From positions 434,001-498,000 of the forward strand of contig NZ_SRRU01000003.1 of NCBI RefSeq assembly GCF_004784465.1: a DNA stretch of 64,000 bases. The letters are read 5' to 3'. The notes below the pieces were generated by a model. It ran no database searches and was not told the origin of the DNA. It saw only the letters and a program-made list of their open reading frames with translations. Both the position numbers and the translations under genes were made by a program. The DNA comes from Streptomyces griseoluteus. Its GTDB lineage: Bacteria > Actinomycetota > Actinomycetes > Streptomycetales > Streptomycetaceae. Shown here piece by piece: positions 25,523 to 35,006 of this stretch; the stretch's first letter is position 1; each line of letters starts with the position of its first letter.

Positions 25523-25600
25523 ATTGGACGAGCATACTCAGTGCGAAGATCCGGGCGTGACCAGTCCGAGTGACATCATTCACCCGTCCGGACTCGAACG

Positions 25601-25620
25601 CGAGGGCATGGTTTCCCTCG
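25601..25620. terminator. Weak hairpin after kdpE
   Basis: CGAGGG at 25601-25606 pairs with CCCTCG at 25615-25620, and a further GAGGG/CCCTC pairing spans the kdpE stop. It may end the kdp transcript, but it is short. Confidence 0.35.
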
Positions 25621-25628
25621 ATGAGGGT

Positions 25629-26315
25629 TCAGCCCTCGAAACGGTAGCCCATGCCGGGCTCCGTGATCAGGTAGCGCGGGTGGGCGGGGTCCGCCTCCAG
25701 CTTGCGGCGGAGCTGGGCCATGTAGACGCGCAGATAGTTCGTCCGGTCGCTCAGGGAAGCCCCCCAGACCTCGCGCAGCAGGTGTTTCTGGCTCACCAGA
25801 CGGCCGGGGCTGGTGACAAGGATCTCCAGCAGATGCCACTCGGTCGGGGTGAGGCGGATGTCACGGCCGTCGCGCACGGCCTTCTTGGCGGTGAGGTCCA
25901 GGGTGAAGTCCGCCGTCCGCACCAGGCTGGTCTCCGGGGCCGCCCGGCCGGCCTCGGTGCGGCGGACGGCGGCGCGGAGCCGGGCCAGCAGCTCGTCCAT
26001 GCTGAACGGCTTGGTGACGTAGTCGTCGGCCCCGGCGTCCAGCGCGGCGACCTTCTCCTCGGACGCCTGGCGGGCGGAGAGGACGAGGATCGGCACCCGG
26101 CTCCGGCCGCCGCGCAGGGACCGTATGACGTCGGCGCCGTCCATGTCGGGCAGGCCGAGGTCGAGCACGACCACGTCCGGCCCGCGGTCGGCCGCGAGCC
26201 GGAGCGCGGTGGCGCCGTCCGGGGCCGCGTCGACGGCGTACCGGCGGGCCTGGAGATTGATCACGAGGGCCCGTACGAGCTGCGGGTCGTCCTCCACCAC
26301 GAGCACCCGTGTCAT
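25629..26315 (-). CDS. kdpE: KdpE response regulator, OmpR family
   Basis: This 228-aa protein has a receiver domain with Asp52 (VVLDLGLPDMDG) and Lys in DYVTKPFSMDE. A winged helix follows (about 130-228) with LTPTEWHLLEILVTSPGR, YLRVYMAQLRRKLE and YLITEPGMGYRF, all close to KdpE. It would activate kdp transcription under potassium limitation or osmotic stress. Its usual sensor KdpD is not encoded between it and kdpC, so its phosphodonor is not in this window. The ATG follows an ACAGGAGGG site. The 109 bp gap before it could allow separate expression. Confidence 0.92.
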   Translation of the reverse strand: MTRVLVVEDDPQLVRALVINLQARRYAVDAAPDGATALRLAADRGPDVVVLDLGLPDMDGADVIRSLRGGRSRVPILVLSARQASEEKVAALDAGADDYVTKPFSMDELLARLRAAVRRTEAGRAAPETSLVRTADFTLDLTAKKAVRDGRDIRLTPTEWHLLEILVTSPGRLVSQKHLLREVWGASLSDRTNYLRVYMAQLRRKLEADPAHPRYLITEPGMGYRFEG

Positions 26316-26424
26316 GGACGCGCGCCCTCCTGTCGTACGCCTCGGTGGACCGACGGCAGCAACCTACGGCATCGGGGCGGGAGTCGGCGGTCCAGGTGCG
26401 GCTTCCGGACACCGCTGAGGCGGT

Positions 26425-27093
26425 TCAGCGCCGGGCCGCCAGTTCCTCGAGGGCGATGTTCAGCTCCAGCACGTTGACGCGGGGCTCGCCCAGGAAGCCC
26501 AGGGTGCGCCCCTCGGTGTGGTCGTGGACGAGCCGGGCCACCTCGGGCACGGGCAGGTGGTTCCGGGCGGCGACGCGGTTCGTCTGGAGCCGGGCGTACT
26601 CCGGGGAGATGTCCGGGTCGAGGCCGGAGCCGGAGGAGGTGACCGCGTCGGCGGGGACGTCGGCCGGGTGCACCGGACGGCCGGGCACGGAGTTGTCGCG
26701 GACGACGGCGGCCTTGGCGGCCTCCACTCGCCGCACCAGCACCTTGTTGTCGGCGGCGAGATTGGTGGCACCGGACAGCAGCAGGTGGTAGCGGGTGTTC
26801 TCGGTGTTGGTGCCGAGCCCCGCCGCCGGACGCCCCTGGAACCACCTGAGGTCCGGCGGCGCCGTCTCCTGGCCCTTCCTCAGCGGAAGTGTGTACGACT
26901 GCGCGATGAGTGAGGAGCCGACGACTCGTCCGTCCGCCCGGATCTCGGAGCCGCCCGCCCGGCCGGGGAGGAGGAGCTGGGCCACGCCGGTCACGGCGAG
27001 GGGATAGAGGACGCCGGTGACGAGGGTGAGGATGAGCAGGGCGCCCAGGCCCGCGCCCAGGGACCGGATCTTGCCGGTGAGGGAGGTGTTCAT
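26425..27093 (-). CDS. kdpC: KdpC subunit of potassium-transporting ATPase
   Basis: This 222-aa protein has an N-terminal membrane helix (LGALLILTLVTGVLYPLAVTG), then the KdpC soluble domain with VGSSLIAQ, WFQGRPAA, SSGSGLDPDISPEYA, RVAARNHLP and the C-terminal VNVLELNIAL. KdpC stabilises the KdpFABC complex and assists ATP binding. It starts two bases after the kdpB stop. Length and motifs are normal. Confidence 0.95.
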   Translation of the reverse strand: MNTSLTGKIRSLGAGLGALLILTLVTGVLYPLAVTGVAQLLLPGRAGGSEIRADGRVVGSSLIAQSYTLPLRKGQETAPPDLRWFQGRPAAGLGTNTENTRYHLLLSGATNLAADNKVLVRRVEAAKAAVVRDNSVPGRPVHPADVPADAVTSSGSGLDPDISPEYARLQTNRVAARNHLPVPEVARLVHDHTEGRTLGFLGEPRVNVLELNIALEELAARR

Positions 27094-27095
27094 GG

Positions 27096-29252
27096 TCAGC
27101 CGATCCCGGGGATCAAGGAGAGGAGCAGGTCGATGAGTTTGATGCCGGCGAAGGGCGCGACGAGTCCGCCGAGGCCGTAGACGGCGAGGTTGCGCCGCAG
27201 CAGGCGGTCGGCGCTCACCGGCCGGTACCGCACCCCGCGCAGGGAGAGCGGGACCAGCGCGATGATGATCAGCGCGTTGAAGACGACGGCCGAGAGGATC
27301 GCCGAGTCGGGCGAGGCCAGCCGCATGATGTTCAGCCGGTCGAGCCCCGGATACACGGCGGCGAACAGCGCCGGGATGATCGCGAAGTACTTGGCCACGT
27401 CGTTGGCGATGGAGAACGTGGTCAGCGCGCCCCTCGTGATGAGGAGCTGTTTGCCGATCCCGACGATCTCGATGAGCTTGGTCGGGTCGGAGTCCAGGTC
27501 GACCATGTTGCCGGCCTCCTTGGCGGCCGACGTGCCGGTGTTCATGGCCACGCCCACGTCCGCCTGGGCCAGCGCGGGGGCGTCGTTGGTGCCGTCCCCG
27601 GTCATGGCGACGAGCTTGCCGCCCGCCTGCTCCCGCTTGATGAGGGCCATCTTGTCCTCGGGGGTGGCCTCCGCGAGGAAGTCGTCGACGCCCGCCTCCT
27701 CCGCGATGGCCCTGGCGGTCAGCGGGTTGTCCCCGGTGATCATGACGGTCCGGATGCCCATCCGGCGTAGCTCGGCGAACCGTTCCCGCATGCCGTCCTT
27801 GACGACGTCCTTGAGGTGGACGACACCGAGTACGCGGGCACCCCGAGCGTCCCGTACGGCGACCAGCAGCGGGGTGCCGCCCGCGCGGGAGATCCGGTCG
27901 GCGGCGGCTTCCGTGTCGTCGGCGACCGTGCCGCCCTGCTCACGCACCCAGCGCAGCACCGAGGCGGCCGCGCCCTTGCGGACACTGCGCCCGTCCACGT
28001 CCACGCCGGACATCCGGGTCTGCGCGGTGAACGCGACCCACTCGGCACCGGCCAGCTCGCCCTGGTGGCGCTCGCGCAGGCCGTACGCCTCCTTGGCCAG
28101 GACGACGACGGAACGGCCCTCGGGGGTCTCGTCGGCCAGCGAGGAGAGCTGGGCGGCGTCGGCGAGTTCGACCTCGCTCGCGCCGCCCACCGGCAGGAAC
28201 TCGGCGGCCCGGCGGTTGCCGAGGGTGATGGTGCCGGTCTTGTCCAGCAGCAGGGTCGAGACGTCACCGGCCGCCTCCACGGCCCGGCCCGACATGGCCA
28301 GCACATTGCGCTGGACCAGGCGGTCCATCCCGGCGATACCGATGGCGGAGAGCAGGGCGCCGATGGTGGTGGGGATCAGGCACACCAGCAGGGCGACCAG
28401 CACGACCATCGTGAGATGGGTGCCGGCGTAGGCGGCGAACGGCGGCAGCGTGGCGCAGGCCAGCAGGAAGACGAGGGTGAGCGAGGCCAGCAGGATGTTC
28501 AGCGCGATCTCGTTGGGCGTGCGCTGCCGGGCCGCCCCCTCCACCAGTCCGATCATCCGGTCGATGAAGGTCTCCCCCGGCCGGGTGGTGATCCGGACGA
28601 CGACCCGGTCGGAGAGCACCTTGGTGCCACCCGTGACAGCACTCCGGTCGCCCCCGGACTCCCGGATGACCGGCGCCGACTCACCCGTGATCGCGGACTC
28701 GTCCACCGAGGCGACGCCCTCCACGACATCACCGTCGCCGGGGATCACATCACCCGCCTCGCAGACGACCAGGTCACCGACGCGCAGCTCGGTGCCGGAG
28801 ACATGCTCCTCGGCGGTTCCGGTCAGCCTGCGGGCCACGGTGTCCGCCCGGGCCTTGCGGAGGGTGTCGGCCTGCGCCTTGCCCCGGCCCTCGGCCACCG
28901 CCTCCGCGAGGTTGGCGAACAGCACGGTCAGCCACAGCCAGACGCTGATCGTCCAGCCGAACCAGTCGGTGGGGTCGGTGAGGGAGAAGGCCGTGGTCAG
29001 CACGGAGCCGACCCACACCACGAACATCACGGGCGACTTGACCATGACCCGCGGATCGAGCTTGCGGAAGGCGTCGGGCAGCGATCTCAGCAACTGCCGG
29101 GGATCGAAGAGGCCCGCACCGACCCGCCCCCCGCCGGACGGAACCCCGGCCGCCGCCTCATCCTGCGGCGCGCGGGTGGGAGTGAGTGTGGACATGGCGG
29201 CCTCAGGGTCGTGGGTACGGGGGGTCGGCGCGTCGGTACGGGGATGGGTCAT
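27096..29252 (-). CDS. kdpB: KdpB, P-type ATPase subunit
   Basis: This 718-aa protein has the dephosphorylation loop SAITGESAP (about 187-195), the phosphorylation site Asp337 in [13 protein letters not shown], nucleotide-domain residues near [11 protein letters not shown], and hinge motifs [10 protein letters not shown] and [13 protein letters not shown]. It hydrolyses ATP to drive high-affinity K+ uptake through KdpA. ATG 29252 overlaps the kdpA stop (ATGA); an internal ATG at 29195 would drop a variable 19-residue leader. The much longer frame upstream is a shadow of kdpA. Confidence 0.96.
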   Translation of the reverse strand: MTHPRTDAPTPRTHDPEAAMSTLTPTRAPQDEAAAGVPSGGGRVGAGLFDPRQLLRSLPDAFRKLDPRVMVKSPVMFVVWVGSVLTTAFSLTDPTDWFGWTISVWLWLTVLFANLAEAVAEGRGKAQADTLRKARADTVARRLTGTAEEHVSGTELRVGDLVVCEAGDVIPGDGDVVEGVASVDESAITGESAPVIRESGGDRSAVTGGTKVLSDRVVVRITTRPGETFIDRMIGLVEGAARQRTPNEIALNILLASLTLVFLLACATLPPFAAYAGTHLTMVVLVALLVCLIPTTIGALLSAIGIAGMDRLVQRNVLAMSGRAVEAAGDVSTLLLDKTGTITLGNRRAAEFLPVGGASEVELADAAQLSSLADETPEGRSVVVLAKEAYGLRERHQGELAGAEWVAFTAQTRMSGVDVDGRSVRKGAAASVLRWVREQGGTVADDTEAAADRISRAGGTPLLVAVRDARGARVLGVVHLKDVVKDGMRERFAELRRMGIRTVMITGDNPLTARAIAEEAGVDDFLAEATPEDKMALIKREQAGGKLVAMTGDGTNDAPALAQADVGVAMNTGTSAAKEAGNMVDLDSDPTKLIEIVGIGKQLLITRGALTTFSIANDVAKYFAIIPALFAAVYPGLDRLNIMRLASPDSAILSAVVFNALIIIALVPLSLRGVRYRPVSADRLLRRNLAVYGLGGLVAPFAGIKLIDLLLSLIPGIG

Positions 29253-30910
29253 GACAGCCCCTCCGCGAGCGGTCCCAGCGCCAGCGCCGGGAAGTAGGTC
29301 AGGCCGGTGATGATGAGGATCGCCCCGACCAGCAGGCCCGCGAACAGCGGTTTTCCGGTGCGCAGGGTGCCCGCGCTCTCGGGGACGGGCCGCTGGGCGG
29401 CGAGCGAGCCGGCCAGCGCGAGGACGAACACCATGGGCAGGAAGCGGCCGAGCAGCATGGCGAGCCCGGTCGTGGTGTTGAACCAGTCGGTGTCGGCGTT
29501 CAGCCCGGCGAAGGCCGAGCCGTTGTTGTTGGCGGCGGAGGTGTAGGCGTACAGGACCTCGGAGAAGCCGTGCGCGCCCGGATTGAGCATGGAGTGCGGC
29601 GGGGTCGGCAGGGCCAGCGAGGCCGCGGTGAGGACGAGGACCAGTGCGGGGGTGACCAGGATGTAGCAGGCGGCGAGCTTCATCTCGCGTGCGCCGATCT
29701 TCTTGCCCAGGTACTCGGGGGTGCGGCCGACCATCAGACCGGCGAGGAACACCGCGATCACGGCCATGATCAGCATGCCGTACAGCCCGGAGCCGGTGCC
29801 GCCGGGCGCGATCTCGCCCAGCATCATCCCGAGCATGGCGACACCGCCGCCGAGCCCGGTGTAGGAGGAGTGGAAGGAGTCCACGGCGCCGGTGGAGGTG
29901 AGCGTGGTGGACACGGCGAAGAGCGCGGAGCCGCCGACGCCGAAGCGGACCTCCTTGCCCTCCATGGCGCCGCCCGCGGCCTGGAGCGCCGGGCCGTGGT
30001 GGCTGAACTCGGCCGCCGTCATCAGGGCGGTGAAAGCGAGCCAGATGGCGGCCATGGCGGCGAGGATCGCGTAGCCCTGCCGGACGCTGCCGACCATCAG
30101 GCCGAAGGTGCGGGTCAGCGAGAACGGGATGACGAGGATCAGGAAGATCTCGAACAGGTTGGAGAAGGGGGTGGGGTTCTCGAAGGGGTGGGCGCTGTTG
30201 GCGTTGAAGTAGCCGCCGCCGTTGGTGCCCAGCTCCTTGATGGCCTCCTGGGAGGCGACCGCGCCGCCGTTCCACTGCTGGGTGCCCCCCGGGAACTGGC
30301 CGACCTCATGGATGCCGGAGAAGTTCTGTATGACGCCGCACGCGACCAGGACCAGCGCGCCGAGCACCGCGGCCGGGACCAGGACGCGCAGCGTGCCGCG
30401 CACCAGGTCGGCCCAGAAGTTGCCCAGTTCGCCGGAGCGGGACCGGGCGAAGCCGCGCACCAGGGCGACCGCGACGGCCATGCCCACGGCGGCGGACACG
30501 AAGTTCTGCACCGCGAGCCCCGCGGTCTGCACGACATGGCCCATGGTCTGTTCGCCGTAGTACGACTGCCAGTTGGTGTTGGTGACGAAGGAGACGGCGG
30601 TGTTGAAGGACTGCGCCGGGTTCACCGGGGAGAACCCCAGCGAGCCTGGCAGCACCCCTTGGAGCCGCTGGAGCAGGTAGAGGAAGAGGACACCGGCCAC
30701 GGAGAAGGCGAGCACCCCGCGCAGATACGCCGGCCAGCGCATCTCGGTGTCGGGGTCGGCGCCGATGGCCCGGTAGATCCAGCGCTCGGCACGCAGATGA
30801 CGGCGCGAGGAGTACACCTTGGCCAGGTAGCCGCCGGCGGGCGCGTGGACGAGGGCCAGCGCGCCGATGAGGGCGAGGAGCTGGAGCACTCCCGCGAGTA
30901 CGGAACCCAT
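29249..30910 (-). CDS. kdpA: KdpA, potassium-binding channel-like subunit
   Basis: This 553-aa polytopic membrane protein has four repeated pore regions as in Kdp[42 protein letters not shown] and [13 protein letters not shown], which form the K+ selectivity filter. It is the expected length and ends directly on the kdpB start. It is preceded by kdpF by 8 bp. Together with B, C and F it forms the complete transporter. Confidence 0.96.
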   Translation of the reverse strand: MGSVLAGVLQLLALIGALALVHAPAGGYLAKVYSSRRHLRAERWIYRAIGADPDTEMRWPAYLRGVLAFSVAGVLFLYLLQRLQGVLPGSLGFSPVNPAQSFNTAVSFVTNTNWQSYYGEQTMGHVVQTAGLAVQNFVSAAVGMAVAVALVRGFARSRSGELGNFWADLVRGTLRVLVPAAVLGALVLVACGVIQNFSGIHEVGQFPGGTQQWNGGAVASQEAIKELGTNGGGYFNANSAHPFENPTPFSNLFEIFLILVIPFSLTRTFGLMVGSVRQGYAILAAMAAIWLAFTALMTAAEFSHHGPALQAAGGAMEGKEVRFGVGGSALFAVSTTLTSTGAVDSFHSSYTGLGGGVAMLGMMLGEIAPGGTGSGLYGMLIMAVIAVFLAGLMVGRTPEYLGKKIGAREMKLAACYILVTPALVLVLTAASLALPTPPHSMLNPGAHGFSEVLYAYTSAANNNGSAFAGLNADTDWFNTTTGLAMLLGRFLPMVFVLALAGSLAAQRPVPESAGTLRTGKPLFAGLLVGAILIITGLTYFPALALGPLAEGLS

Positions 30911-30918
30911 GTCTGCTC

Positions 30919-31008
30919 TCAGAACCTCTCCGGGAAGATCAGGGCGAGGACGAGATGGCCCAGCAGGGCGACGGCCACGACCAGGCCGACGACGTTCTCG
31001 GCGGTCAC
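30919..31008 (-). CDS. kdpF: KdpF, small membrane peptide
   Basis: This 29-residue peptide, [20 protein letters not shown] then a short ALIFPERF tail, is the typical size and pattern of KdpF, a lipid-like stabiliser of KdpABC. GTG 31008 overlaps the stop of the tiny gene before it (GTGA at 31005-31008), which supports coupled translation. Confidence 0.85.
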   Translation of the reverse strand: MTAENVVGLVVAVALLGHLVLALIFPERF

Positions 31009-31088
31009 AGCTTCGTCACCCCCTTGGCGACGAGTGCCACCAGCGCGAAGGCCGCGAGCACGGTGACGACAAAGGCCAGGTCGGCCAT
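31005..31088 (-). CDS. 27-aa membrane peptide upstream of kdpF
   Basis: The frame starts [20 protein letters not shown] and ends VAKGVTKL: one hydrophobic helix with a basic end, positive-inside style. A good ribosome site (CAGGAGT) lies 8 bases before the ATG, and the stop overlaps the kdpF start. It is too short for ordinary gene finding. It is likely the first gene of the kdp operon and may be a further small subunit or a translational-coupling leader. No family name is claimed. Confidence 0.65.
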   Translation of the reverse strand: MADLAFVVTVLAAFALVALVAKGVTKL

Positions 31089-31422
31089 CTTGGGACTCCT
31101 GAACAGACGGGGTTCGAAAGGGGAACGCTTCGAGGAAACCCCCGCTCCAAGGGGTCGGGGCCCCGCGTTGACGCCTCTCATACGGGCAGAGGTGCGGCCT
31201 TGACGGGTCTCTGACGGGGGGCGCGCGGCGGAGCGCGGCGATGAGGGTGCGCTTCCCTCGATCGAACGAGTTTGGAAACGACGGCCCTTGGCGCGCCGGG
31301 CCGAGCGGGGGATGGGAACACGCGTTCCGGAAATTGCCTGGCCGAGACCGTGACAAGGCCGGTGTCCGGCGCGTTTTTAGAGCACCAGTTCACTTCCCGC
31401 TCGGATGGAGGAGATCGACGAC
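31089..31422. other. Divergent control region between kdp and NUDIX operons
   Basis: No gene is seen in these 334 bases. The kdp promoter should lie in the left half. Two TTGACG copies occur on the plus strand at about 31167 and 31199, but no clear -10 pairs with them. Frames crossing the region lack ribosome sites. Confidence 0.45.
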
Positions 31423-32712
31423 ATGAGTACGTTCGCCCCCGGTTCCGCCCAGCTCATCTGCCGCGCGCTCGTCGTCGACCGCGAGGGGCGCGTCCTGCGG
31501 ACACGGGAACCTGCCGAGTTGCCCGGTGCGCCCGCCGGGGCGGACGACCGCACCTTGCTGGAAGCCGCGCTGCGGGCGGTGACCGAGCGGACCGGGCTCG
31601 CACCGGGTGACCTGTGCCTGACCCCGGAGCTGCTGACCGCTCCGGTCCATGTCGAGGCAGTCGGACCGGCCCACTACGAGTTCACCTTCGCCCTCTGCCT
31701 GGCCCGCGAGCTGCCAGAACCCCTGGAGGCCGACTGGTTACCGGTCGAGCAGCTCGACTCAGGCTCCCTGGGAGCCAAGTTGCGCGCCCTGAACCTGGAC
31801 GGAAGACCGACTCCGGTGAACGCCTCGGCCCTGATCCACGACGGTGACGGCCGCTACCTCCTCCACCTGCGCGACAACATCCCGGGCATCTGGGAGCCGG
31901 GTGCCTTCGCCCTGCTCGGCGGCGGCCGGGAGCCGGGGGACCGCACACTGGAGGACACCCTCCGACGCGAACTGGCCGAAGAAGTACCGGGTCTCGACCC
32001 GGCCTGCCTGGAGCCGTACGCCGTCGAGGAGGCCACGGGTACCGACGGGCTGTGCGTGCCCGTGCAGGTCTTCTCGGGCCGCTGGACCGGCGATCCGGAC
32101 GGGGTGGGGCTGGCGGAGGGGGTGCTGCTGCGCTGGTTCCGCCCGGACATGCTGCACCGGCTGCGGCTGAGTACCGGCACGCGTGACCTCATCCTGCGCC
32201 ACGCGGCGGGCCCGGCTGTGCGGGCCCCGGTGATCCCGCGCCCGGCGAGGGCACCGGAGACGGGCGGCACGGAGCTGAACATCGTCGGCGTCCATCTGTA
32301 CGCCGAGGACGACGCCGGCCGCGTCCTGCTCGGACTGCGCCACCCGGACGCGGCCTTCGCGGGGTCCACCTGGCACTTCCTGGCCGGACACTGCGAGCGG
32401 GAGTCGGCCGTCGCGTGCCTGGTGCGGGAGGCGTACGAGGAGGCCGGGCTGGTGATCGACCCCGCCGACCTGGAGCTGGCCCATGTGGTGCACGTGCTGC
32501 ACGGACCGAGCGCGCGGCCGCGCATGCAACTGGTGTTCCGCGCACGCCGCTTGGGCGGAACACCGTGGCTCAGGGAGCCGGACAAGTGCCTCGCCTGGCG
32601 CTGGTGGGACCCGGACGGGCTGCCGGAACCCCTCGTGCCCTACGCCCGCACGGCCATCGACGGCATCCGGACGGGCCGTACCTACTCGGAGATGGGCTGG
32701 TGCCCGGCATGA
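31423..32712 (+). CDS. Multi-NUDIX protein
   Basis: This 429-aa protein has three NUDIX-like modules. The N-terminal one (about 10-130) has lost the catalytic box. The middle one (about 133-265) has GGGREPGDRTLEDTL with RRELAEEV but lacks the glutamate expected in G-x5-E. The third (about 280-425) has AGHCERESAV with REAYEEAGL, close to the consensus. NUDIX enzymes split nucleoside diphosphate-linked compounds; substrate unknown. GGAGGAG lies 9 bases before ATG 31423, which decides the start. It heads a four-gene overlapping operon. Confidence 0.82.
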   Translation: MSTFAPGSAQLICRALVVDREGRVLRTREPAELPGAPAGADDRTLLEAALRAVTERTGLAPGDLCLTPELLTAPVHVEAVGPAHYEFTFALCLARELPEPLEADWLPVEQLDSGSLGAKLRALNLDGRPTPVNASALIHDGDGRYLLHLRDNIPGIWEPGAFALLGGGREPGDRTLEDTLRRELAEEVPGLDPACLEPYAVEEATGTDGLCVPVQVFSGRWTGDPDGVGLAEGVLLRWFRPDMLHRLRLSTGTRDLILRHAAGPAVRAPVIPRPARAPETGGTELNIVGVHLYAEDDAGRVLLGLRHPDAAFAGSTWHFLAGHCERESAVACLVREAYEEAGLVIDPADLELAHVVHVLHGPSARPRMQLVFRARRLGGTPWLREPDKCLAWRWWDPDGLPEPLVPYARTAIDGIRTGRTYSEMGWCPA

Positions 32713-33287
32713 GCGGCCGGCGGCGGCACACCGTGCCGGTGGACGTGCATCTGATCCTGCGTCGGGAAACCGGCGACGGCCCGGAGGTGCTGGTGTCACG
32801 CCGGGCCGGGGCGGTGTACGCGGCCGGGCTCTGGCATCTGCCCTCCGGGCACCTGGACGGCCCGCACGAGGACGTGGTCGACGCGCTGATCCGGGAGGCG
32901 CGCGAGGAGACCGGGGTCGTCATCGACCGGGCCGACGTGCGCGCGGCCGTCACCGTCCACCATCGCGCGCCCGGCGGTTCGGCCCGCGTCGGCTTCCTCT
33001 TCGAGGTGCGGCGGTGGGCGGGCGAGCCACGGGTCATGGAGCCGGACGTCTGCGACGCCATGACCTGGGTCCCGCTGGACGCGCTGCCCGCCGCGACGGT
33101 GGCGTACTGCCGGGCCGGCCTGGACGCGTACCGGGCCGGGGAGCACCTGGCCGTGCACTTCCAGCGGCCGGGCGACCCGATCGCCCACGACCCTGCGGCC
33201 GAGCGGCTCCAGGTCGTTTCCGGCGTCAGCCCCCTGCCCGTCCAGTGGTGGCCCGGCCCCGCCCCAACCCTTGGAGACGCATCGTGA
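32709..33287 (+). CDS. NUDIX hydrolase
   Basis: This 192-aa protein has one NUDIX domain (about 8-140). The box SGHLDGPHEDVVDAL followed by REAREETGV keeps the catalytic Glu residues, with one extra residue in the G-to-E spacing. AAGLWHLPSGHL is typical of MutT-like hydrolases. A C-terminal extension (HFQRPGDPIAH) is of unknown role. Its start overlaps the previous stop (ATGA) and its stop overlaps the next start (GTGA). Confidence 0.87.
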   Translation: MSGRRRHTVPVDVHLILRRETGDGPEVLVSRRAGAVYAAGLWHLPSGHLDGPHEDVVDALIREAREETGVVIDRADVRAAVTVHHRAPGGSARVGFLFEVRRWAGEPRVMEPDVCDAMTWVPLDALPAATVAYCRAGLDAYRAGEHLAVHFQRPGDPIAHDPAAERLQVVSGVSPLPVQWWPGPAPTLGDAS

Positions 33288-34318
33288 GCAGTGAGGCCCT
33301 GCACACCCGCCCCCAGCACCCCGGCACCGCGCACGCGGCGCGGCTCGCCACGCCCGCCGACGCGGAGGGCATCGTCCGGCTCAGGTCCGCCCACGTCCTC
33401 GCCGAGCCGCTGCCTGAGGAGTGGATCGTCCGCTCCGGCGCCGAACTGGCCGCCCGACTGGCCCCCGCTGGCGACGCGCGGGCCTGTGTCGTCGACGCCG
33501 CCGACGGCGCCCTCGTCTCCTGCGCCCTCGCGCTGCTCCACCCGGCGCTGCCCGAACCGGCGTCCCCCGGCGGGAGGGCGGCGCGGATGCACACGGTCGC
33601 CACGCATCCCGCGTGGCGCCGCCGGGGACACGCCAGGTCGGCCCTGACCGCGCTGCTCGACCGGCTCCGGGCGGAGGGGGTGGCGCCCGTCGAGGCGGAC
33701 GCGCCCGCCGGCGTGGGCGCGCTCTTCCGTGCCTCGGGATTCTGCGGCAGCGTGGCCCCCATGCGGATGACATGGCCCGAGCCGGCGGTCCGGGGGCGGG
33801 TGGACGAGAGGACCGGCCATGTCTGGCTCCCGCCGGAGCAGTACGCCGAGACGGTCATGAAGGCCACCGGTTTCGCCTGCGTCCTCTTCACCGACGTCCA
33901 CGACCGGCCGGTGCAGCTCCACGGGGTCTACAGCGCGACCCACCCCTGGCAGTTGGTGGGCGGCACCATGGACCCCGGTGAGCGGCCCTGGGAGACGGCC
34001 GTGCGGGAGTGCCGGGAGGAGACCGGCATCGAACTCGACAGCCCGCCCCGCCTGCTGGCCACGGTGTACGGGCTGCCGGGCGCCGAGTGGCCGTACAGCA
34101 CGATGGGACTCGTCTTCGACGGCGGGCGGCTGGACGAGGCGCGGCTCCGGGACATCGTGCTGGACCCGCGTGAGCACGACGAGATGCGGGTGCTGGCGCT
34201 TCCCGAGTGGCGGCCGCTGATGCCGCCGCGGGACTTCGCGCGGCTCAGTGCGGTGATGGAGGCCCGCCGCACCGGTGTGGCCGCCTACTTCGACACCTGG
34301 GACTGGGGGACGGAATGA
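33284..34318 (+). CDS. GNAT acetyltransferase-NUDIX hydrolase fusion
   Basis: This 344-aa protein has a GNAT half (about 15-165) with MHTVATHPAWRRRGHARSAL, the acetyl-CoA pyrophosphate loop (R/Q-x-x-G-x-A), and GALFRASGFCG. A NUDIX half follows (about 185-330) with a fully canonical box GTMDPGERPWETAV then RECREETGI. Fusing an acyltransferase to a NUDIX enzyme suggests that both act on one small molecule. GTG 33284 overlaps the upstream stop; its stop overlaps the dipeptidase start. Part of the four-gene unit. Confidence 0.85.
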   Translation: MSSEALHTRPQHPGTAHAARLATPADAEGIVRLRSAHVLAEPLPEEWIVRSGAELAARLAPAGDARACVVDAADGALVSCALALLHPALPEPASPGGRAARMHTVATHPAWRRRGHARSALTALLDRLRAEGVAPVEADAPAGVGALFRASGFCGSVAPMRMTWPEPAVRGRVDERTGHVWLPPEQYAETVMKATGFACVLFTDVHDRPVQLHGVYSATHPWQLVGGTMDPGERPWETAVRECREETGIELDSPPRLLATVYGLPGAEWPYSTMGLVFDGGRLDEARLRDIVLDPREHDEMRVLALPEWRPLMPPRDFARLSAVMEARRTGVAAYFDTWDWGTE

Positions 34319-34971
34319 GCGTCGTACTGATGTCGGACCAGCGGGTGGCGGCGGTCCCGGTGCGCGAGTGCGGCGAGCCGCTGGTCGACGTCCGGGCGCA
34401 CGGCGCCCTCCGGGTCGACCCGCGCAAGGCGGACGCCTCGGGGGCCTTCGCGTATCTGCGCCAAGGGGTGCTGCACCGCCTGCTGCACGCCCAGTCGCTC
34501 CTGCCGGACGGTATGCGGCTGCTGTACGTCGAGGGGTACCGGCCGCCCGGCCTCCAGCGCCGGTACTTCGAGGAGTACGCCGCCGCGCTCGGCCGGGACA
34601 ACCCCGGCTGGTCCCCGGCCCGCGTGCGGGACGAGGCCAGCCGGTTCGTCTCCCCGCCGGAGATGGCCCCGCACAGCGCGGGCGCCGCCGTGGACCTCAC
34701 CCTGGTGGACGCCGACGGCAACGAACTGGACCTGGGCACCCGGATGAACGCGGACCCGGTGGAGAGCGAGGGCGCCTGTTACACCTCGGCCACCAACATC
34801 GGCGCCGAGGCCACGGCCAACCGGAACACCTTGGCCACCGTGCTGTCCGAGGCCGGCCTGGTCAACTACGCGACGGAGTGGTGGCACTGGAGCTGGGGCG
34901 ACCGTTACTGGGCGCTCCAGACGAACAACCCGACCGCGCTCTACGGCCCCACCGAACCGGGAGCCATATAA
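34315..34971 (+). CDS. D-Ala-D-Ala dipeptidase (VanX/M15D-like)
   Basis: This 218-aa protein has the zinc-site motifs of VanX-type M15 peptidases: YVEGYRPP, SAGAAVDLTLVD (preceded by the His in APHSAG) and EWWHWSWGD near the C-terminus. No secretion signal is visible, so it acts in the cytoplasm, where VanX removes D-Ala-D-Ala. There are no vanH or vanA ligase genes nearby, so dipeptide recycling or detoxification is more likely than vancomycin resistance. It overlaps the GNAT-NUDIX gene by ATGA. Confidence 0.87.
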   Translation: MSVVLMSDQRVAAVPVRECGEPLVDVRAHGALRVDPRKADASGAFAYLRQGVLHRLLHAQSLLPDGMRLLYVEGYRPPGLQRRYFEEYAAALGRDNPGWSPARVRDEASRFVSPPEMAPHSAGAAVDLTLVDADGNELDLGTRMNADPVESEGACYTSATNIGAEATANRNTLATVLSEAGLVNYATEWWHWSWGDRYWALQTNNPTALYGPTEPGAI

Positions 34972-35006
34972 GCCGCATATCGCCCCATCGCTGGCATAGT
35001 GCCCCC

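Noticed and set aside
26316..26424. Possible kdpD remnant between kdpC and kdpE
   Set aside because: None of the three frames on either strand shows a kinase or KdpD motif; only a ribosome site for kdpE is visible.
29253..30275. Extension of the kdpB frame upstream through kdpA
   Set aside because: It is the out-of-frame shadow of kdpA. KdpB proper starts at 29252, where ATGA overlaps the kdpA stop.
34315..34971. Vancomycin-resistance cluster
   Set aside because: Only a VanX-like dipeptidase is present; there are no vanH, vanA, vanR or vanS genes nearby.
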